Below, piece by piece: positions 15,662 to 24,005 of a stretch of DNA of 26,267 nucleotides. The notes beneath the pieces are model-generated. The model saw only the letters and a list, made by a program, of their open reading frames with translations, did not search any database and was not told where the DNA came from. The stretch comes from Betaproteobacteria bacterium (GTDB lineage Bacteria; Pseudomonadota; Gammaproteobacteria; Burkholderiales; Burkholderiaceae_C). The translations under genes were made by a program, and so were the position numbers. The DNA is taken from positions 1 to 26,267 of the forward strand of contig VBCQ01000075.1 of the NCBI GenBank assembly GCA_005882155.1, written 5' to 3'. How positions within the stretch are numbered: position 1 is the first letter of the stretch; every line of letters begins with the position of its first letter.

Positions 15662-17806
15662 TCAGTGCGCCGACGCGGTCGACCCGCCCGGCAGTGTGCG
15701 CAGGTCCTGCGCCACTCGCCCGTCGCTGAGCACGATGACGCGGCTCGCCGACGCAATCGTCTCGGGCCGGTGAGCGACGATGACGCGCGTCAGGTCGAGC
15801 TGGCGCACGGCCAAGTTCACGAGCCGCTCGCGATCGACGTCGAGCGCGCTTGTCGCCTCGTCGAGGAACAGGATCTTCGGCCGCTTGTACAGCGCGCGCG
15901 CCAGCAGCAGACGCTGCTTCTGCCCGCCCGACAGGCTCGTGCCCATGTCGCCGATCAGCGTGTGATACGCCATCGGCATCGCCTCGATCTCGTCGTGCAC
16001 CGAGGCGACCTTAGCGCATTCCTCGATCCACGCGAGGTCGGGCTGTGCGTCGAAGAAGCTGATGTTGTCGATGATCGAGCCGGCGAAGAGCTGATCGTCT
16101 TGCATCACCGTACCGATCATGTCGCGCCAGCTGCGCAGACCGAGGTGCGCAAGCGGCAACCCGCCGACGCGCACTTCGCCGATCTGCGGCTCGTGGATGC
16201 CCAGCATCAGCTTGAGCAGCGTCGTCTTGCCGCAGCCCGAAGGCCCGACGATCGCGACCGCCTCGCCCGGCTCGATGATCAGGTTGACGCCCTCGAGCAC
16301 CACCGGCTCGGCGTCGGAATAGCGAAAGCCGACGCCGCGCAATTCGAGCCGCGCGCTCACGTCCTGGCGGCGCGGGGGCACAAGCACTTCGGCCTCGGGC
16401 GGTGTCAGCACAATGTCGGCCAGCCGCTCGCCCTGCAGCTTGAGCATCTTCAGCTCGACCGCCTTGTCGATCAGTCCGCTGACGCGCAGCGCGAACTGTT
16501 CCTTGTAGGCGAAGAACGCGAACAGCATGCCGACCGAAAAGCTGCGATCGAGCACCAACAGTGCGCCGACCCAGATCACCGCGACGCGCTCGAGCCCGAA
16601 CACCAGCTTGTGCAGCACGCCGAACAGCAGATCGAGTTTGCGCGTCGCGATGTTGGCGTTCATCGCGTCGACGACGCGATTCATGAAGCGCGCTTGCCGG
16701 TCCTCTTGCCGGTTGAACAGCTTGATCGATTGCACGCCGCGCAGCGACTCGAGAAAGTGGCTCGCCTTCTTCGCGTCGTGAATGATCGCCTCTTCGGTCG
16801 CGTCGCGCAGCGGACGGAAGAAGGCCCAGCGCAGCAGCGCGTAGGCCGCCACGCAGCCGAGCGCGATCGCCGTCAAGGTGCCGCTGTAGACCCACATCAT
16901 TGCGAGCGTCAGCACGACGAGCAGCCCATCGAGCACCGCCTCGATGAAGCTTGTCGTCAGCGTCTGCTGGATCTGCTGAACGGCGCCGAAGCGCGACATC
17001 ACATCGCCGGTGTGGCGCTTCTCGAACCATGCGACCGGAAGCCGCAACAGGTGCGCGAACACGTTGCTGAGCCACTGCAGGTTGAGCGTCGCCGAGAGGA
17101 ACAGCACCGCCCACGAGCGGATCGCGCCGGTCGCCACCTGAATGAACACCAGCAGACCGAAGCCGACACCGAGGGTGACGAGCAGATCGCGATCGGCGCC
17201 GACCAGCACGCTGTCTACGACCCATTGCATGAAGAACGGCGACAGCAGCGTGAATCCTTCGAGCGCGAGCGCGAGCGCGAAGATCTGCAGCAGCGAGCGC
17301 TTCAGCCCACCGACGCGGCCCAGCAGTTGGCGCAGGCTGACCGACTGGCGTTCGGTGCGCGGGCGAAAGTCGGCGGCCGGGCTCAGCTCGAGCACGACGC
17401 CGGTGAAGTGCTTCGACACCTCGTCCATCGCGAGGCGCCGCACGCCGCGCGCCGGGTCGTGGATCACCACCTTGCCATGGCTCAGCTGCGTGAGCACGAC
17501 GAAGTGATTGAGGTCCCAGTGCAGCACGCAAGGCAACTGCAGCTGCGACAGATGCGCCATCTCGGCACGCAACGCGCGCGGGTTGAGCTGCAGTTGTCCG
17601 GCGATGCGCGTCAGGTCGACCAGCGTCGCCCCCTTCAGCGAGAGCTGAAAGCGCTGGCGCAGCGTTGGCATGTCGGTGTGCAGGCCATGGTGCGCAGCAA
17701 CCATCGCGAGGCACGCGAGCCCGCATTCGGCGGCCTCGGTCTGCAGCAGCATCGGCACGCGCGGTGAGCCGAAACCGAGCCGCAGAGAAGCGAAGAAGCT
17801 GCTCAT
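15662..17806 (-). CDS. Peptidase-containing ABC exporter (C39 peptidase, PCAT type)
   Basis: A 714-residue inner-membrane exporter that cuts a double-glycine leader and exports the freed peptide. Residues 1-140 are a C39 papain-like protease with Gln22, Cys28 (QTEAAECGLACLA), His101 (HWDLNHFVVL) and Asp117 (IHDPARG) all in place, so it should be active. A six-helix transmembrane domain follows (about 165-450), then the nucleotide-binding domain: Walker A GPSGCGKTT (521-529), LSGGQKQR (625-632), Walker B ILFLDEATSALD (645-656). ATG at 17806 follows GAGGAG. It begins 10 bases after the HlyD gene, and the 50-residue double-glycine precursor lies upstream of both, so this is very likely its dedicated transporter. 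Confidence 0.93.
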   Translation of the reverse strand: MSSFFASLRLGFGSPRVPMLLQTEAAECGLACLAMVAAHHGLHTDMPTLRQRFQLSLKGATLVDLTRIAGQLQLNPRALRAEMAHLSQLQLPCVLHWDLNHFVVLTQLSHGKVVIHDPARGVRRLAMDEVSKHFTGVVLELSPAADFRPRTERQSVSLRQLLGRVGGLKRSLLQIFALALALEGFTLLSPFFMQWVVDSVLVGADRDLLVTLGVGFGLLVFIQVATGAIRSWAVLFLSATLNLQWLSNVFAHLLRLPVAWFEKRHTGDVMSRFGAVQQIQQTLTTSFIEAVLDGLLVVLTLAMMWVYSGTLTAIALGCVAAYALLRWAFFRPLRDATEEAIIHDAKKASHFLESLRGVQSIKLFNRQEDRQARFMNRVVDAMNANIATRKLDLLFGVLHKLVFGLERVAVIWVGALLVLDRSFSVGMLFAFFAYKEQFALRVSGLIDKAVELKMLKLQGERLADIVLTPPEAEVLVPPRRQDVSARLELRGVGFRYSDAEPVVLEGVNLIIEPGEAVAIVGPSGCGKTTLLKLMLGIHEPQIGEVRVGGLPLAHLGLRSWRDMIGTVMQDDQLFAGSIIDNISFFDAQPDLAWIEECAKVASVHDEIEAMPMAYHTLIGDMGTSLSGGQKQRLLLARALYKRPKILFLDEATSALDVDRERLVNLAVRQLDLTRVIVAHRPETIASASRVIVLSDGRVAQDLRTLPGGSTASAH

Positions 17807-17816
17807 CGCGCGCTCC

Positions 17817-19082
17817 TCAGATCCGGCCGGTCACGCTCAGCAAAGGCTCGAAGACCCACTCGATGAGGCGGCGCCGATCGAGCAGCACGTCGGCTTCGAG
17901 CTGCATGCCGGCCGCCAGCGGCTGCGCCTGCCCATAGGCCTGCACTGCCTGCTGGTCGAGATCGACGGTGATGCGGTACAGCGGCTCGGCCGATGCAGCG
18001 CCCTTCATCGCCTCGGGCAGCGGCAAGCCGGCGAGCTCGGCCGCTTGCAGCGGTGTGCGCGACACCTGCAGCACCTGCCCCGCATGGTGGCCGAATTTCT
18101 GATACGGAAAGGCCTGGTAGCGCAACTGCACCTGTTGATTGGCGCGAACGAAGCCGACCGCGCTCGACGGCGCGAACAGCTGGGCCTGCAGCCGCGCATC
18201 GGCCGGCAACAAGCTGGCAAGCGCCGACGCCGGCGATACGCTGTGGCCGGGCTCGGCCAACACGGCGGTGACGACGCCGTCTTGCGGCGCGCGGATCACG
18301 ACGCGTTGCTTGGCCTCGTTCTCGGCCGACTCCTGCGCCAAGGATGCGAGATCGCGCTCGATCTCGCCCATGGCCGCCATGCTGCGCAACGGCAGCTCGC
18401 GGCGCTGGGCCTCGAGCGTGCCGATCTCACGCAGATGCGCAGTGCGTTGGCGTGACAGTGCCTGCAGCTGCGCGCGTACCCCGAGCATTTCCTCCGTCTT
18501 CGCCTGCACTTGCGCAGCCGAGACGAAGTTATCGTTTTTCAAAGATTCCAATCGCGCCGTGGCTTGTTGTGCGAGCACGAGTCGCTGGCGCTGCAACTCG
18601 GCTTCGGTGTCCATCTGCGCCAGCTCATGACGCATGTCCTCGATCTGACGGTCGAGCGCGGCGCGCTGCTCTTGCTGCAACTGCGCCTTCTGCCGCGACG
18701 CGTCGTGCAAGCTCTTGCTGCGCACCGCGAGGCTGGCTTGCACCGCCGCCTGCGTGTCGCCACTCAGGGTGGCGCGGTCGATTGAGAGCACGAACAGCAC
18801 GTCACCACGACGCACTGCTCGTCCCTCAACTACATGGCTCTCCGTCACGACGCCGGCCTGCGGGGGCAGCAAGCGCAAAACGCCGCGGTCGGGAACCAGG
18901 TAACCGGCAATGTGGGCCTTGCGGGTGTAGCGGCCTTCGAGCAGAAAGCCGCCGACCGCGCCCGCGATGATGACGACCATCAAGGTCAGCACCGCAAGCG
19001 GCACAGGCCGCACGAGTTGAATACTGCCGAGCCATGCCTGCTGACGTCCTTCGATGACCTCGGGGCGAAACAAGCTGGGCAT
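17817..19082 (-). CDS. HlyD-family membrane fusion (adaptor) protein
   Basis: A 421-residue periplasmic adaptor linking the ABC exporter to an outer-membrane TolC-type channel (no tolC in the window). It has one N-terminal transmembrane helix (about residues 27-50), the split biotinyl-lipoyl-like domain (GVLRLLPPQAGVVTE and VVIRAPQDGVVTAV), a long Gln/Arg/Glu-rich coiled-coil hairpin (about 115-260), and a beta-barrel region. The architecture matches the adaptors that accompany PCAT exporters of colicin V/microcin type. It lies 35 bases after the peptide gene and 10 bases before the exporter gene, forming a three-gene operon. Confidence 0.92.
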   Translation of the reverse strand: MPSLFRPEVIEGRQQAWLGSIQLVRPVPLAVLTLMVVIIAGAVGGFLLEGRYTRKAHIAGYLVPDRGVLRLLPPQAGVVTESHVVEGRAVRRGDVLFVLSIDRATLSGDTQAAVQASLAVRSKSLHDASRQKAQLQQEQRAALDRQIEDMRHELAQMDTEAELQRQRLVLAQQATARLESLKNDNFVSAAQVQAKTEEMLGVRAQLQALSRQRTAHLREIGTLEAQRRELPLRSMAAMGEIERDLASLAQESAENEAKQRVVIRAPQDGVVTAVLAEPGHSVSPASALASLLPADARLQAQLFAPSSAVGFVRANQQVQLRYQAFPYQKFGHHAGQVLQVSRTPLQAAELAGLPLPEAMKGAASAEPLYRITVDLDQQAVQAYGQAQPLAAGMQLEADVLLDRRRLIEWVFEPLLSVTGRI

Positions 19083-19117
19083 GGAGACCCGACGGATTCA
19101 ACGGGGATGACTCTGGC

Positions 19118-19270
19118 TTACCAGCCCTTGACCGGGCCTTCGTCAGCGCCGCCGCCGACGTGACGCAGCAGGCTCGGGTCGAGCGGAACCGGTGCCGGCT
19201 GCGTGGCGGGAGCGACGGGCGGCTTCGATTGCTGTTGGACGGGGGCAGCTTGGGTGTGGTCTTGCGGCAT
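19118..19270 (-). CDS. Small double-glycine leader peptide precursor
   Basis: A 50-residue precursor; ATG at 19270-19268 has AGGAGC eight bases upstream, and TAA is at 19120-19118. Residues 1-29 are Gln/Pro/Ala-rich. Residues 30-41 read LDPSLLRHVGGG: counting back from the third glycine, Leu-12, Leu-7 and Val-4 fall where the double-glycine leader consensus needs hydrophobic residues. Cleavage there would release the nine-residue ADEGPVKGW (ten residues if cut after the second glycine). It has no cysteine and little hydrophobicity, unlike class II bacteriocins. The adjacent C39 exporter and adaptor, and the lux-box-like palindrome upstream, argue that it is a real gene: a secreted signal or effector peptide. 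The function is inference and I do not recognise a named family. Confidence 0.8.
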   Translation of the reverse strand: MPQDHTQAAPVQQQSKPPVAPATQPAPVPLDPSLLRHVGGGADEGPVKGW

Positions 19271-19295
19271 CTGGTGCTCCTGGAGGGGGTGGTGA

Positions 19296-19319
19296 TGCAC
19301 GCTGAAGGGGGTGCGTGCA
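19296..19319 (-). repeat. Inverted repeat in the leader of the peptide operon
   Basis: TGCACGC (19296-19302) and GCGTGCA (19313-19319) form a perfect 7-bp stem with a 10-base loop. It lies between the lux-box-like site and the ribosome binding site, 25 bases before the peptide start codon, so it would be in the mRNA leader. It may stabilise or regulate the message. Confidence 0.45.
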
Positions 19320-19354
19320 CAGGAGCAATTCGAGCAGCGACAAGCCGCGTTCGT

Positions 19355-19374
19355 AACTGTCAACTCTTACAGGT
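19355..19374 (-). promoter_or_regulatory. lux-box-like operator upstream of the peptide operon
   Basis: On the minus strand ACCTGTAAGAGTTGACAGTT. It has the CTG-N10-CAG core of LuxR-family operators and agrees with the Vibrio lux box ACCTGTAGGATCGTACAGGT at 15 of 20 positions. A perfect TTGACA (-35) is embedded in it (19363-19358), while no good -10 follows at 16-18 bases, as expected of an activator-dependent promoter. It ends 84 bases before the peptide ATG and lies in the 138-base gap after the LuxR gene. Confidence 0.75.
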
Positions 19375-19408
19375 TGCGCAATCGGCGGCGTCGCCGTAGC
19401 GACGTGAT

Positions 19409-20122
19409 TCAGCGCAGCAAACCCAGGCGCAATGCTTTCAGCACCGCTTGGTGCTTGCTCACGCAACCGAGCTTGTGCGTCGCCGTGTTGACGTGGAGCA
19501 CCGCCGTGCGTTCGCTGATACCGAGGATGTTGCCGACCTCCCAGGCGGTCTTGCCTTCCATCGTCCAGCGCAGGCTTTCGAGTTCGCGTGGCGTGAGTTC
19601 CGGGATCTCGTCTTCAGGTGGCCGCGGCACCAGCACGCGCTGCGCCGCGTCCTGCGCATGGACAGCGAACAACTGCAGATCGGCCACCATGCGGGTCAGC
19701 TCGGTCGGTCCAGCCGGCAGCGCTTGATCGCGGTCGACCGCCATCATGAAATGGCGTCCCTCGGGTAGGTGCAAGGCCAGTGCGATTCCGGTGCGATAAC
19801 CGAAGCGAGCCTGGTACTCCCAGCGCTCGCCTTGCCCGACCGACGTGTAGGTGTCCTGGTTCCAGATGATCGGAACGCTGTGCCGCTTGCAATGCTGCGC
19901 CACCGGGTCGACCACCCAGTTGCTCACGTCCTCGAACGACTCGCGGTACGCGCTCGGCGTGTTGTCGATCGCGATGAATTCCGATGCGCCGCGGAAGTGA
20001 TCGATGATCGTCGTCGCTGAGACCGTCTCGAAGCCGAGCCGGTGCGTGAAGCCGACGATCTCCGTCAGCAGTTCAGCGCGGCTGCCCGCTTTGAGGACCG
20101 ACGAAAAACCACCCTGCAGCAT
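19409..20122 (-). CDS. LuxR-type regulator with autoinducer-binding domain
   Basis: A 237-residue regulator. Residues about 15-165 match the autoinducer-binding domain and residues about 173-237 the GerE helix-turn-helix (IPELTPRELESLRW, GKTAWEVGNILGIS, TAVLHV, KLG). Compared with TraR, pocket residues Asp70, Pro71 and Trp85 are kept (Asp72, Pro73, Trp87), but Trp57 and Tyr61 are replaced by Tyr59 and Phe63, so the ligand may differ from ordinary acyl-homoserine lactones. No luxI lies nearby, so it would be a 'solo' as far as this window shows. ATG at 20122-20120 lacks a strong ribosome site. Transcribed toward the peptide-export operon; lux-box-like sites lie on both sides of the gene. Confidence 0.9.
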   Translation of the reverse strand: MLQGGFSSVLKAGSRAELLTEIVGFTHRLGFETVSATTIIDHFRGASEFIAIDNTPSAYRESFEDVSNWVVDPVAQHCKRHSVPIIWNQDTYTSVGQGERWEYQARFGYRTGIALALHLPEGRHFMMAVDRDQALPAGPTELTRMVADLQLFAVHAQDAAQRVLVPRPPEDEIPELTPRELESLRWTMEGKTAWEVGNILGISERTAVLHVNTATHKLGCVSKHQAVLKALRLGLLR

Positions 20123-20197
20123 GACGCTTGTTGACCCCCGAAGACTTGGAGCGCAGCAAAGGAAAGAAGCTCCGGCACAGACCCTGAAAGGTATTAC

Positions 20198-20217
20198 ACC
20201 TGACAGTCTTTACAGAT
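20198..20217. promoter_or_regulatory. lux-box-like operator between luxR and the divergent small gene
   Basis: ACCTGACAGTCTTTACAGAT carries the same CTG-N10-CAG core (CTG 20200-20202, CAG 20213-20215) and matches the Vibrio lux box at 12 of 20 positions. It is almost exactly centred in the divergent gap: 75 bases from the LuxR start and 77 from the start of the small gene, so it could serve both. Confidence 0.6.
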
Positions 20218-20294
20218 GGCAAGCGCGCGCCAACGCACCACACTGTCGCTCGATGTCGCTCCAACGGCGACGCCAACCACAGGACTCTACCGTG

Positions 20295-20675
20295 ATGACA
20301 CCCGCCTGGATTGTGTGCGCCTGGCCGCCCTTATTGTGGCAGGCCCAATGCGCGCCGGACCTGCACTTCATACATCTTGGTACACGTGTTCTAACCACCG
20401 GAGACGCCGAGCAGCCGTGCTCGGGGCAGACCGTCTGGGGCAACCCGTCGAACGAGCGAGCGGCCGGCGTGGCATGGGACTGGGTCGAAGTTCACGAAGG
20501 CGTCGTCGCGATGGCCGACCCGCTGGCGCTCGTCACCAACCTCCAGCTGACGGACTCGCACGGCGACGTGCTGCCGAGCATTCAGGCTGCTCTGCACCTC
20601 AACGAAATCGTCCACACGCTGCCCTGGCAAAACGAGGTGCAGCGGGCGCTGCACCGTGTGGCAGTCGCCGCGTAA
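20295..20675 (+). CDS. Uncharacterised 126-residue protein divergent from luxR
   Basis: I do not recognise a named family. The frame from ATG 20295 (or GTG 20292, seven bases after AGGA at 20281-20284) gives a compact soluble protein: a Trp-rich start (MTPAWIVCAWPPLLWQAQ), a central VAWDWVEVHEGVVAMADPLALV segment, and an acidic/amphipathic C-terminus (LNEIVHTLPWQNEVQRALHRV). No signal peptide or clear membrane helix is seen. It has coding-like codon use and a properly spaced start, and it fills the space between luxR and the ElaA gene, so I take it as real. The shared lux-box-like site suggests co-regulation with the peptide system; it might be an immunity, receptor or accessory protein, but this is a guess. 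Confidence 0.65.
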   Translation: MTPAWIVCAWPPLLWQAQCAPDLHFIHLGTRVLTTGDAEQPCSGQTVWGNPSNERAAGVAWDWVEVHEGVVAMADPLALVTNLQLTDSHGDVLPSIQAALHLNEIVHTLPWQNEVQRALHRVAVAA

Positions 20676-20684
20676 CTGCGACGC

Positions 20685-21167
20685 TCAGCTCGCCGGAAGC
20701 AGCATCTGCGTGTGCGGGATGCCGTCTTCGAGATAGCGGTCGCCGACGACGACGAAGCCCGCTTCTTGGTAGAACGCCTCGAGCCGCGACTGCGCCGAGA
20801 TGCGGATGCCCTGCCCCGGAAAGGCCTTGGCGGCATGCGCGATCGTGCGCCGCACCAGCTCGCGGCCGAGGCCGCTGCCGCGCGCCGCCGACGTCGTGAT
20901 CACGCGGCCCATCGATGGCTCGGCGTACTTCAGTCCGGGGTCGACGAGCCGCGCGTAGGCGAGCGGCACCTTGTGCTGCGGCGACCAGGCTGCCAGGTGA
21001 TGCGAGTGCTCGTCGTAGCCGTCGACGTCGAGATAGGCACAGTTCTGCTCGACGCTGAACACCTGTTGGCGCGCCATGTAGATGTACTGCAGCTCGTGCA
21101 CGCTCAGCTCGTCGAAGCGGCGCCAGCGCCAATCGAGCGTGTCGAATGAGGTGGGTGATGAGGTCAT
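20685..21167 (-). CDS. ElaA-like GNAT acetyltransferase
   Basis: A 160-residue protein of the ElaA branch of GNAT acyltransferases. Typical blocks are LSVHELQYIYMARQQVFSVEQ, YLDVDGYDEHSHHLAAW, MGRVITTSAARGSGLGRELVRR (acetyl-CoA loop) and FYQEAGFVVVGDRYLEDGIPH. The substrate is unknown. ATG at 21167-21165 gives the normal family start. It ends 10 bases from the convergent small gene. Confidence 0.9.
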   Translation of the reverse strand: MTSSPTSFDTLDWRWRRFDELSVHELQYIYMARQQVFSVEQNCAYLDVDGYDEHSHHLAAWSPQHKVPLAYARLVDPGLKYAEPSMGRVITTSAARGSGLGRELVRRTIAHAAKAFPGQGIRISAQSRLEAFYQEAGFVVVGDRYLEDGIPHTQMLLPAS

Positions 21168-21243
21168 GTCGCCATCATGCCGAAGTCGTGTCGAGCTCGC
21201 GCCGCCATACTCGCGCGATCCGAACAACAACATCGAGACTGTG

Positions 21244-22026
21244 ATGCGCAAGCTGCTCGCCGCGCTCGCCCTCGTCGTGCTCGCGCTAGCCGCCTACCTG
21301 ATGCTGTGGCCGGTGCCGATTCAGCCCGCGGCCTGGGCCGCGCCGAAAGCGCCGGGATACAGCGGGCCGCACGCCGTCAACACGCGGCTCGCGCGTTTGC
21401 AAACGCTGTCGCTCGGTCCCGACGAAGGGCCCGAGCACATCGCACTGCACGACGGCTGGCTCTACACCGCAGTGGCGAGCGGCGCGATCGTGCGGATGCG
21501 GCCCGATGGATCGCAGCGCGAGGTCGCCGTCACGACCGGCGGGCGCCCGCTCGGCTTCGACTTCGATGCGCAGGGCGCGATGGTGATCGCCGACCCGCTG
21601 GCCGGTGAGCACGGCGGCCTGTTCAAGGCGAGCGGACTCGGCACGAGCGCGAAGCAGCCCGGTGATGCCGCGCAGGTGCTGCTCGCCAACCTGCCCGGCC
21701 ACCCCGACAACCTGATGCGCGGGCAAGATGGCCGCATCTGGGTCGGCCTCGTGAAACCGCGCGGCGCCTTCATCGACGACAGCGCCGGCAAGCCCTGGCT
21801 GCGCGAGCTTGCGCTGCGCCTGCCCAAGTCGCTGTGGCCGGTGCCACCGGCCTACGGCCATGTGTTCGCCTTCGACGAGAGCGGCAAGGTCCTCGTCGAC
21901 CTGCAAGATCCGAGTGGTGACTACCCCGAGACCACTGCCGTCACCGAGTCGGGCGATCGCCTCTACATCCAAAGCCTGCATGCGAAGACGCTGGGCTGGA
22001 TGGATAAGAAGCAAGCCGGGCTCTGA
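21244..22026 (+). CDS. Strictosidine-synthase/SMP-30-like beta-propeller protein, internally deleted
   Basis: Family members are six-bladed beta-propellers of about 350-370 residues, anchored or exported by an N-terminal hydrophobic helix (here residues 2-22, MRKLLAALALVVLALAAYL). The N-terminal blades (GPEHIALHDGWLYTAV, GGRPLGFDFDAQGAMVIADPLAG) and C-terminal part (NLPGHPDNLMRGQDGRIWVG, LWPVPPAYGHVFAFD, DLQDPSGDYPETTAVTE) are clear. Between them, near 21630, roughly 100 residues are missing, including the normal D(A/V)xVAxDGxxYFxDxS and FANGVALS blocks. The frame is still open, giving 260 residues, but a complete propeller cannot form, so it is probably non-functional. It ends three bases from the convergent permease gene. 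Confidence 0.75.
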   Translation: MRKLLAALALVVLALAAYLMLWPVPIQPAAWAAPKAPGYSGPHAVNTRLARLQTLSLGPDEGPEHIALHDGWLYTAVASGAIVRMRPDGSQREVAVTTGGRPLGFDFDAQGAMVIADPLAGEHGGLFKASGLGTSAKQPGDAAQVLLANLPGHPDNLMRGQDGRIWVGLVKPRGAFIDDSAGKPWLRELALRLPKSLWPVPPAYGHVFAFDESGKVLVDLQDPSGDYPETTAVTESGDRLYIQSLHAKTLGWMDKKQAGL

Positions 22027-22029
22027 TCC

Positions 22030-23207
22030 CTATTTGATCGCGGCCGTCTTCATCATCCGCGCGACCAGCGCGATACCGAGCGCGGTCAGCAGCAGGCACA
22101 CGCAAAGCGGCACCGCCACCTGCGTCGCGCTGAACGCCTCGCCCTTCAGCACCCGAGTCATCAAGGTGTACTGCGCGAGCGCCGGCACCCACAAATGCCA
22201 TGGCGATTCGCCGCTCTGGTTGAACACCGTCACCAGCGGCAGCAGCGAGACGCCGAGGATCACGACGGTGCTGTTGGCCTGCGCCTCCTTGAAGCTCTTG
22301 CAGCGTATCGCCACGGCCATCAGCAGCGCCGACAGCGCGGCGGCAAACGGCATCAGCAGCACGAGAAACAGCCAAGCCTCGCGCAGGCCGAACTGGAACA
22401 GCGCCTGCAAGGTGTCGCTGCGCAACAGCCATTGCGCCGGCAGAAAGCTGAAGCAGCTCAGCACCGCGATCGCCATCGACAGGCTTGCGACCGCGCCCCA
22501 TTTGCCGAGCACCAGCGCGACGCGCTCGCTCGGGTTCATCAGCAGCGGCTCGAGCGAGCCGCGCTCGCGCTCGCCGGCCGTCGTGTCGAGTGCCGCGTTG
22601 AGCGCGCCGTAGAGCACCGCCATGATGACGAAGAACGGCAGCATGCCGGTGATCTGCGCCGCTCGCGTTTGCGTGCTCGCCAGATCGCGCTCCTCGACCT
22701 GCAGCGGCTCGAGCAACTCGCTCGACACGCCGCGCAGCGCGAGGCTCAAGCTCGCGCGCTCGCGGCTGTAGCCGGCGAGCAGGCGCTGGAGGCGCGCGAC
22801 GCCCGATTCGGCCTGCTTGTTCGCGCTGTCGCTGATCACCTCGACGCTCGGCGATTCGCCGCGCAGCAGCGCCGCCTCGAAGTCCGGCAGCACGCGCAGC
22901 ACCGGGTCGCCGAATGCCGACGAGCGCAACTGCGCCTCGAAGTTCGCCGGCGCCGGCTTGACCACGTAAGTCTGGCGCTCGAAGTAGTTCTGCAGGCTCG
23001 GCGCATGCTCGAGCCCGGCGACATAGACCTCGCGCTTCTCGGCGCGCGCCTCGAACGACGCGATGAATCCCGACAGCGCGATCAACACCAGCGGCGCGAG
23101 CAGCACGCTCGACACCAGCACCACCGCCAGCGTGCGTCGATCGCGCAACGCGTCGATGATTTCCTTGGCGAACACCGTCAACGCCGCGCGGCTCGCGCTC
23201 GGGGTCG

Positions 23208-23211
<4 letters not shown>
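22030..23211 (-). CDS. ABC-2 type permease (NatB-like)
   Basis: A 393-residue inner-membrane subunit. One helix near residues 28-50 is followed by a large extracytoplasmic domain (about 55-205), then five or so helices from about 210 on (ITGMLPFFVIMAVLYGAL and onward), with the GERERGSLEPLLMNP motif typical of NatB/YhaP-type permeases. Partner of the ATPase encoded upstream, with which it overlaps by ATGA. The substrate is unknown; NatAB of Bacillus exports sodium, but the similarity seen here does not settle that. Confidence 0.88.

Positions 23212-24001
<790 letters not shown>

Positions 24002-24005
<4 letters not shown>

Noticed and set aside
15422..17767. A 781-codon plus-strand frame opposite the ABC exporter
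   Set aside because: Mirror frame of a well-conserved gene in GC-rich DNA; composition is His/Arg/Gln-rich and no motif is seen.
19118..19363. A longer 81-residue version of the peptide precursor starting at 19363
   Set aside because: It would begin inside the lux-box-like site and has no ribosome binding site, whereas the ATG at 19270 has AGGAG at proper spacing.
20383..20388. CACGTG hexamers outside rsmG and mnmG (here, and near 163, 2293 and 8649) as further parS sites
   Set aside because: The flanking bases do not give the GTTTC/GAAAC arms needed for parS.
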